NCBI RefSeq assembly: GCF_014898055.3
Contig: NW_026555331.1
Coordinates: 98,726,684 to 98,790,683 of the forward strand
DNA: 64,000 nucleotides
Origin: Talpa occidentalis
Lineage: Eukaryota; Chordata; Mammalia; Eulipotyphla; Talpidae
Direction: 5' to 3'
The position numbers and the translations under genes were made by a program. The notes beneath the pieces are model-generated. The model was not told the DNA's origin and searched no databases. It saw nothing but the letters and a program-made list of their open reading frames with translations. The first letter of the stretch is position 1, and every line of letters starts with the position of its first letter. Below, in pieces: positions 57,501 to 64,000 of this stretch.

Positions 57501-58659
57501 CCTATTATGTTTTTATTCATAATAGGATAATAGAGAAATGGGAATATATTTATATATTAGCATATACATAGCAGTATATTATATAACATGTAACATATTT
57601 TAAATAGATATAGTAGTTCACACCACCTCCTGGAATATGTGAACATAGTAGCAAATCCAGCATCTACAAGTTTCTATCCAGAAATCCAGCACTGAAATGA
57701 CTCATTAACTCTTTCTGTACCAAAGTCTATTCATTTTTGCCTTTTCTTAGTTTATTTTTATAAAACTGTAGGATAACAAAGCACAATCCCTAAATTTCTA
57801 CTTTATATAAAATTACGTCTTGTTTTTCTTTCGAACAGATCATATATTGAGCCCAGCATTTACCAACATTTTGTAGCATTTCAGGCCATTTTTCAAAATT
57901 TGCTGTTGACTTTTACCATAGTTCTACAACCATTAAGTCATCAGGTCCTGTCTTCTACTTGTTAACTGAATAATACTATGGGATACTTAATATAAAGTAT
58001 CTAATTCACAGTCTTTCTCTGGCACTGCTTAGGAAGCATATGGTGTCAGTAGTGTCCCAAAAGGCAATCCTCATTGAGCTACTAGGATGTCACTATTTAG
58101 AAATTAAACTATTCTTTTTCCCTACTAATATTCTGGGGAGAAGTTCCATTTTCAGCAGTCACAGCTAACAGAAAAGCACAGCAACCTTTCAGGCTCTTTA
58201 TAAATTGTTAGGCAGGTATTAAGAGCTAAGAAGAGGAAGAAGGAAAAAGCTGCCTTAAAGGGTCAGTGACAGGGCATCAAAGACGAAGCTTCCTTACATC
58301 AAAATTTTGTTTCACTTCCCCTTTAACTGTCTGATATCCTTGGAAATGCATCTCAAAGGTGGTGTCATAATCCATTTACTCTCTTATCATGGCTTTACTA
58401 GGGGATGAAGAACAATCCAATGTCTGAAAAAGAAAAACTTACAACCAAATTTGGTTATCCAACAGCATATGATTCTGAATCATTTTCCCATCTCTGACAC
58501 TGAAGTAAATCTGGCATTATTGCTTTTTCTTAAAACTTTGCAATCACAAGTCATTTAACCACAAAGCATTTACTCCCAACAACCACATCTTAGGCCCACA
58601 CTCTGAGTGAATTCAAGGGGATCCTGGGGTTTCCCAAGGGGGGGGTTGTGAGGGTAGAT
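57501..58659. other. Intergenic, nothing recognised
   Basis: AT-rich, no supported gene. Confidence 0.5.
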
Positions 58660-58870
58660 TGTCACCATGGTGTGACAGAAAGATCACTAGCCTCAAAGCA
58701 GAAAAAAAAACCCTGGGTTTGAATCACAGTCCTGCCATTTACGAGCTCTCGGGCTTGGGACAAGCCATTTAACCTTTCAATTGCTTCATCTACAACATGG
58801 TCCACCTCGCAGGATTTTTTTCAACAATGGCATGTGAGAACACTTAGCAAAAAGGAGCACTAACAAAAGA
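58660..58870 (+). mobile_element. MIR relic
   Basis: 'GGGTTTGAATCACAGTCCTG', 'CCATTTACGAGCTCTCGGGC', 'GGACAAGCCATTTAACCTTT' and 'CTCGCAGGATTTTT' match the MIR core and flanks. Confidence 0.85.
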
Positions 58871-59092
58871 AAGGCACACTATAAATATATTTATTTTAAT
58901 TTGAACAGTGTCCTATTTTTCCTCCCCAGTCACTGGGTAAAGAGCCTCAAATAATTCAGGGTAATTCTTTTTCCCGAACACTCCCACAGGATTCTGGAGC
59001 CTGAGACACAGATTACATCTAAATTCATGAGTGGATATAGTATTCAACACTGAATGCTCATTTTCAATAGAATAAAACAATACACACCAAAT

Positions 59093-59238
59093 AATAAGGG
59101 CATTATTCCCATTCATGAGAACTCCATCCTCATGACTTGATTACCTCTCAAAGGCCCCCACCCCTAGTACTATCACATTGGGAAGTTAGGATTTCAACAC
59201 ATGAATTCTGGCAGGACACAAACATTCAGTCCATAGTG
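59093..59238 (-). mobile_element. MaLR (MST/MLT1-type) LTR fragment
   Basis: The reverse complement reads as the start of a mammalian-apparent LTR retrotransposon LTR. Plus-strand cues are 'CATTCATGAGAACTCCATCC', 'ATGACTTGATTACCTCTCAA', 'CACATTGGGAAGTTAGGATT' and 'GACACAAACATTCAGTCCAT'. Only the 5' part of the LTR remains; no internal coding region is present. Confidence 0.8.
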
Positions 59239-59532
59239 CTAATCAATAGATTTAATTATTTCATTATTTTTCCTCTATTCTTAATCACTGCCCTCTCATA
59301 TAAATACAAATATCTCATATTCTTAATCACTGTCCTATCAATTTATCTTGAATTTTATTTCCCAGGTTATTTGGTCAAACTGAAGTATAAACCTCATGTC
59401 TCGAACATTAGAGTCAATATTTAGGCCAAGATATTTTGTAGAATTGGATAAACCAAAAATGGTTTATTCTCTTCTTGAGGCTCAAATGTTCTGTTCATAA
59501 TAGAAGTATATCAAATATAAAATGATCTTCTC

Positions 59533-59857
59533 GGGCCTCCCCGGTGGCACAGCGGTTGAGCGCTGGGTTGCGAAGCTGCGCGCGGCCTCTGTGGCGCCGG
59601 TTCGATCCCCAGCTGCTCCCCGGACACCGGAGGAGGGTCCCGCATGGCGCGCAGACCTCTCCTGCCGCCCGCTGCTCCCCTCAGCAGTGTACTTCGGTCC
59701 TTCTGCCTGCTCTGCTCCCCGCTCTGGCTCTGGTGAATTCTCTCACCCTCCCGCGCTTCTGACTGTACCCAGTGCATGTATAAACAAAACAAACAAACAA
59801 ACCAGCAAACAAATAAATAAAAAGCATGCCTCTATTAAAAAAATAAAATAAAATAAA
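59533..59857 (+). mobile_element. tRNA-derived SINE, long-tail young subfamily
   Basis: Full-length. A-box variant TGGCACAGCGG, B box GGTTCGATCCC, linker AGCTGCTCCCCGGACACCGG, composite tail with AAAAGCATGCCTCTATTAAA then (AAAAT)n. Perfect 16-bp target duplications ATAAAATGATCTTCTC at 59517-59532 and 59858-59873. Confidence 0.95.
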
Positions 59858-59873
59858 ATAAAATGATCTTCTC

Positions 59874-60329
59874 TTTCTGCACTGAATCTTATGGAAATTG
59901 ATACATATGAACAAGAGTAGTGGATAGCAATTTCTAGACTAATGGGGCCTGACAAGGATGGTCTATTAGTCCCTTAGAAGCCATTTCTGACCTTTTCTTG
60001 CCAATGAAAGGATGAAATCTCCTCACTGGTATCTAAAAAGAAGACTACAAATATGCTACAAGTAATATTACTATATTAGATTATCTCTTAAAAAAATAAA
60101 AATAAAAAAAACTTGGCTATGACTTCTTTCCCACTAATTATGACCTAATGTTAAAATCAAACATTTGTTAAGTTGTAACCTAGAAAACCTGTTTTTTTTC
60201 ACTTTACAAAATGCAGAGACTAACTCCGGTATTATATTAGGTTCTAAGAATAATGACTAATTTATAAAAAAAAAAAAAGGTCTTTTTAAAAGAAAGTCTT
60301 CATCAATCATGCAATACAGGCTGGATAAC
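59874..60329. other. Intergenic, nothing recognised
   Basis: AT-rich, no gene supported. Confidence 0.55.
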
Positions 60330-60341
60330 AAAACACTGTTA

Positions 60342-60625
60342 GGGCCTCCCCGGTGGCGCAGCGGTTGAGCGCTGGGTTGTGAAGCTGCCCGCAGCCTCTG
60401 CAGCCCAGTTCAATCCCTGGTCACCGGGCAAGGGTCCCACATGGCGCACAGACCTCTCCTGCCGCCCGCTGCTCCCCTCAGCAGTGTACTTCGTCACTCT
60501 GCCTGCTCTGCACTCCGCTCTGGCTCTGGTGAATTCTCTCACCCTCCCGTGCTTCTGACTGTACCCAGTGCTTGTATAAATAAATAAATAAATCTTTAAA
60601 AAAAAAAAAGAATCTTAAAAAAAAA
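60342..60625 (+). mobile_element. tRNA-derived SINE, short-linker form
   Basis: Head GGCCTCCCCGGTGGCGCAGC with perfect A box, B-box-like AGTTCAATCCC, then TGGTCACCGGGCAAGGGTCC without the GGCTGCTCCCC insert of the long-tail form. Tail (AAAT)n, CTTTAAAA, then a second A-run. 12-bp target duplications AAAACACTGTTA at 60330-60341 and 60626-60637. Confidence 0.94.
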
Positions 60626-61159
60626 AAAACACTGTTACACTGTTAAATTTTCAATTGCCTTTTATACAAGTACATAAAAATTAACAAAGGCAAATTGTTC
60701 CTTCCCCAAAGGCAAATTGTCCCTTCCTTTGTTTCTATGGTCTCCTTACTCAAGAACGGGTCCTCTTGTTCTCTATTTCTCAGGCTCTCTTGTTCTCATT
60801 TTCTCTACTCCACTTCTACTTAAATAACAATCAAAACAAAACATTAAAAGATCTGATTTGAACAATTATAATTACATATTGATTAGTGATAACTTGTATA
60901 TTAAACTAATGAGCTATCTTCATTGAGGTCTTTACTTTTTCAAATTTTTAAAGAATAAAATGATTTTCTTAAACCTGGCCTTTCAAAGATAATACCAAAG
61001 AAGGCTAATTAACCTTTGCCTCCATCTGGAATGGCTAAAGACTTTTCAGCCTGGGCAATTATAACTCCTTTTCTTCAAGTTCTGCCTTAGCCAACCACTC
61101 ACTTCTGTCAGCAATCCAGGTCATTCCTGAATGGTAACTCTATGATTCTTCTCCATCTC

Positions 61160-61500
61160 TCTTATGTATTTCTGTGCAATAAAATTTCCCAAAACTCAGT
61201 GACTGGAAACAAACAAACAAAAAATCTGAATTTTCATGACTGTGGGGTGTTGAGCAGTTCCTCTGATGATTTCATGAGGCTGCTTTCAGTACAAGGTTCA
61301 ACTAGAATGTTCCTCACTCTGGCAGACAATGCTAACTATTGGATAAGAAGCCCAGAATCATCTCCTCTGATCCTCCCATTAGCTAGACTGACTTCCTTAC
61401 ATGACCATTTCAGACAGTACTCCATGGGCCAAAAGCAGAAGTTTCAAATTATCACTTCACAGCATTTCTGCCATGTGCTTTATTTCTCTTCATATTAATT
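61160..61500. mobile_element. Ancient interspersed repeat (same family as 50345-50835?)
   Basis: 'GTATTTCTGTGCAATAAAAT', 'TTCCCAAAACTCAGTGACTG', 'TCATGACTGTGGGGTGTTGA' and 'TGGGCCAAAAGCAGAAGTTT' match the same motif chain. Confidence 0.45.
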
Positions 61501-61559
61501 AACATCACATGATGTGATGTGGTACACTCCATTATTGGACTTTCTTCTTTCTCTCTTTC

Positions 61560-61680
61560 ACTACAATACAATTTTGTGAGAGTAGGAACCTTGACCTTTT
61601 TAGATCACCCTCCCCAGCATCTAAACAATATCTGGCACAGAACAGGAAATCTACAATAATTATTGAATGAACTTAAGGAA
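61560..61680 (+). mobile_element. L2 LINE 3' end
   Basis: 'TTTGTGAGAGTAGGAACCTT', 'CCCCAGCATCTAAACAATAT', 'CTGGCACAGAACAGGAAATC' and 'ATTATTGAATGAA' correspond to the L2 tail ('cccagcgcctagaacagtgcctggcacatagtaggcgctcaataaa'). Confidence 0.75.
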
Positions 61681-61694
61681 AGCTCTTCTTGTCC

Positions 61695-62225
61695 TTAGTG
61701 ACCAGGTCCTGCCAATTCCATGTTCTCAACAGTCAATCTCCAGATTTCCATCAACTCTCCTAGGGATAATATAATGGCCTCCTAACCCATTTTCTTACTC
61801 AGATTCCTTTCCCCCTCCAGTCTACCCTCCAAAGTCAATCAGAGAGCTGTTTCTGGAAGTAATGTCTGATTACAGTATTTTTCTACTTCAGAATTTCAAT
61901 GGCTATCTTGCTGCCAACAGAATAAAGTTCCAAACCTTCACATGGAATTTAGAACCTTCACAAATGATCTGAATCCCCCATTTTGTTCCCATTCCTCATC
62001 AACTATCCCTATTCCCAACTCACAGATCTTGCATCTAGTGAATACTGACCTCCCTCCTATTTTCTGTTCACTGAATGGCCCAGGCTCTTTGATCTGATGT
62101 GCAGCTCATCTTTTCCAGTTGACCAACCCCTGTTCATCTTCAAGATCCAGGAATTCCATCATCTCTTCAATGAAAACCTACTGACATCCAATTTACTATT
62201 TCTTCAGAATTCTGAAGGTAGTTAA
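61695..62225 (+). mobile_element. L2-like ancient LINE fragment
   Basis: 'GGCCTCCTAACCCATTTTCT', 'AATCAGAGAGCTGTTTCTGG', 'TTCAATGGCTATCTTGCTGC', 'CAGAATAAAGTTCCAAACCT' and 'TCAATGAAAACCTACTGACA' match the order of an old LINE 3' region. Family probable, not certain. Confidence 0.5.
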
Positions 62226-62429
62226 AATAGTTTTATTATGTTTCCTGTATGTCTGCCCACTCCCTTCAAAAACTCTTATTTTCTTGTATCTTATTCATTG
62301 TTCATTTTTGTACAATGTATGCTTGCATGCTTTCTCCATTTAGGTGTATCTTTTATTTTTCTTTTTAAAATTTCTATACTACAATCCAGATGGGGATGGC
62401 TCAAGGTGTGTGTTAAATAAATGTTGATT

Positions 62430-64000
62430 AAATAAATATTCCAAAAGATAGACCTTGGAGGTATTAACTTTAGAATAAAATTAATGACTCAGTGATGTTC
62501 ACTACATCCCAAGATATTTTCAGATCCAACACCACACTGGATTTAGGTTTATGAAAAAATTATGGAGAGCTAGTTTACCCCAAGACTTTTGTCACTTGGT
62601 TTAAAACTTTAGGTTTCTTCTTTTCAGGCTTCTCATCAGAAAGCAGTTCACAAATACTAAGAATGTGATTTGCTATAAACCCACAAGACAGTAATCACAG
62701 GGAAACCTAAGAGCTAGTGTTAACTACTTCATGGAATGTGGTGAAGTAATGAACCTGAAATGCTTGTAGGTGGGAAGTATGGCCAATGACTAATTTGATC
62801 CTGTATTTGCTCAGTCTCATATTTAAGTTGTCTCTACAATGGTGTGAACAAGAGTCTCCTGAATAAATAATTCTTCCCCAGAATTTCTCCCTTAGTGAAG
62901 GCCAGTCAAATCCCTGAAGAAACTGCATGTGTGCACACACTTGCTCAATGAAATGCTGATGCTTTCTTCTTGTACACTGATACTGAGAACTTTTTTAGAA
63001 ACATACAAACTAGAATTGACACTTTCAATTCTCACCACACAATAGCTTCTCTTATAACCCCCTATCATGACATTTTTAGTAGAGAGTGAGTCAAATATCC
63101 TGACCACCTACTCTATGACATTTCCAGAAGAGAGATCGAGGCTTGCCCTATATAATATGCTCCAGCTGGTAAATCTCATCAAGAAAGGCACTCCTACAGC
63201 TGATATATATGGTCATATCCCATACCTCAAGACCTTGTATTAGCAGGAAAGCTCAGTACAAATTATTCTCCCTGGGGAATTTTTTCCCTAATCAAGTTCT
63301 GTCAGTTCCCAGGGGAGCAGTTTGTATATTTGCTCAATGAAATGTTGGAACTTTTTTGGAAACCTATCAACTAGTACTGACCTTATAAGTACTGAGTTCC
63401 TTTTTGGCTCTGAGTTCATCTCTGGAGTTCTAAAAGAAGGAACATACTTTCTTCATTTCTTCAAAAAGCATCTGACTATATGATTAAGTAGGGGTAGGCT
63501 AAATAGATTGTTTTTCGAAAGAAAATGTATTCAATGAACATATATTTAGACCTTTACTGATTACATTCATGAACATGAAAATACTCAGAATAATACTGAG
63601 TGATGCCAATAATACCCTTCCTGCTCTAAAATTATAATATATTTCCTCCTATACTGATAATTATGGCAACTAATAATACCATCATTATCTGGAAATGTCA
63701 TGTGGGCACACTGTTAATCTGTCCCCATTATTGTTTTAGCTCTGACATGGCTATAGAGTCATCACTCCCTCCTCAGTTCATGGCCTCATCACTAACCTGT
63801 CTCACTATTATTCCCCCACTGAACCCAGATAAGACCCATGAATCTTCTTCAGTTGAATACTTTTGGTAGCCATGACCCAGAAAACAGATCCAGTATGTGA
63901 GATTTTTTAAAAGTCTATCTAATATTTCCCTTTCCTTTAAATAGAGAACACAGAACATAAAAAATGAGATCAGGTCAGATATATACAGTCTATGTACATA
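62430..64000. other. Intergenic, nothing recognised
   Basis: Two related stretches near 62930-63010 and 63330-63380 share TTGCTCAATGAAATG and TTTTT(A/G)GAAAC. No supported gene. Confidence 0.5.

Noticed and set aside
61142..61498. A 118-codon frame as a possible gene
   Set aside because: It overlaps an ancient interspersed repeat and shows no family similarity, signal peptide or splice context.

Overview
This is a window of a placental-mammal nuclear genome: AT-rich, intron-containing, and crowded with LINE-1 copies, a tRNA-derived SINE family, old MIR/L2/DNA-transposon fragments and microsatellites. There are no bacterial features. Five exons in the first 9.7 kb, each bounded by consensus splice sites and joining in frame, encode the C-terminal 341 residues of integrin beta-8 (ITGB8). 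They cover the end of the head/hybrid region, the cysteine-rich EGF-like leg, the transmembrane helix and the short beta-8 cytoplasmic tail. I number them exons 10-14 by comparison with the human gene, from memory.

Layout. 1-1939: 3' part of the intron before the first exon seen, holding a tiny U2 snRNA retropseudogene with a perfect 20-bp target-site duplication and an L1 3' end. 1940-9644: five coding exons separated by introns of 2387, 1263, 2929 and 100 bp. 9645 to about 14.8-15.1 kb: a long, AU-rich, repeat-poor 3' UTR. From there to 64000: no gene that I can support. In human the next gene downstream is ABCB5, roughly 200 kb away (from memory), so an intergenic reading is expected. This part consists of unique AT-rich DNA, 15 copies of one tRNA-derived SINE (at least three structural types), several L1 insertions from at least two 3'-UTR lineages, nested old L1s, MIR/L2 relics, a MER5A-like hAT fragment and a MaLR LTR fragment.

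Organism. The lack of Alu, B1/B2, Can-SINE, ERE and Bov elements argues against primate, mouse-like rodent, carnivore, horse and ruminant. The dominant SINE carries Pol III A and B boxes and ends in an (AAAT)n or (AAAC)n tail. I do not recognise it as one of those families. A less-studied laurasiatherian (pangolin, bat or eulipotyphlan) fits, but I cannot decide between them from sequence alone.

The most informative observations concern retrotransposition mechanics: a tailless, 3'-truncated U2 insert; an L1 3' end with a second A-tail that looks like a 3' transduction; two SINEs inserted one after the other at the same target motif; SINE copies reduced to the tRNA-like head; and a SINE subfamily with a composite tail. 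I found no evidence of a new enzymatic or defence system.
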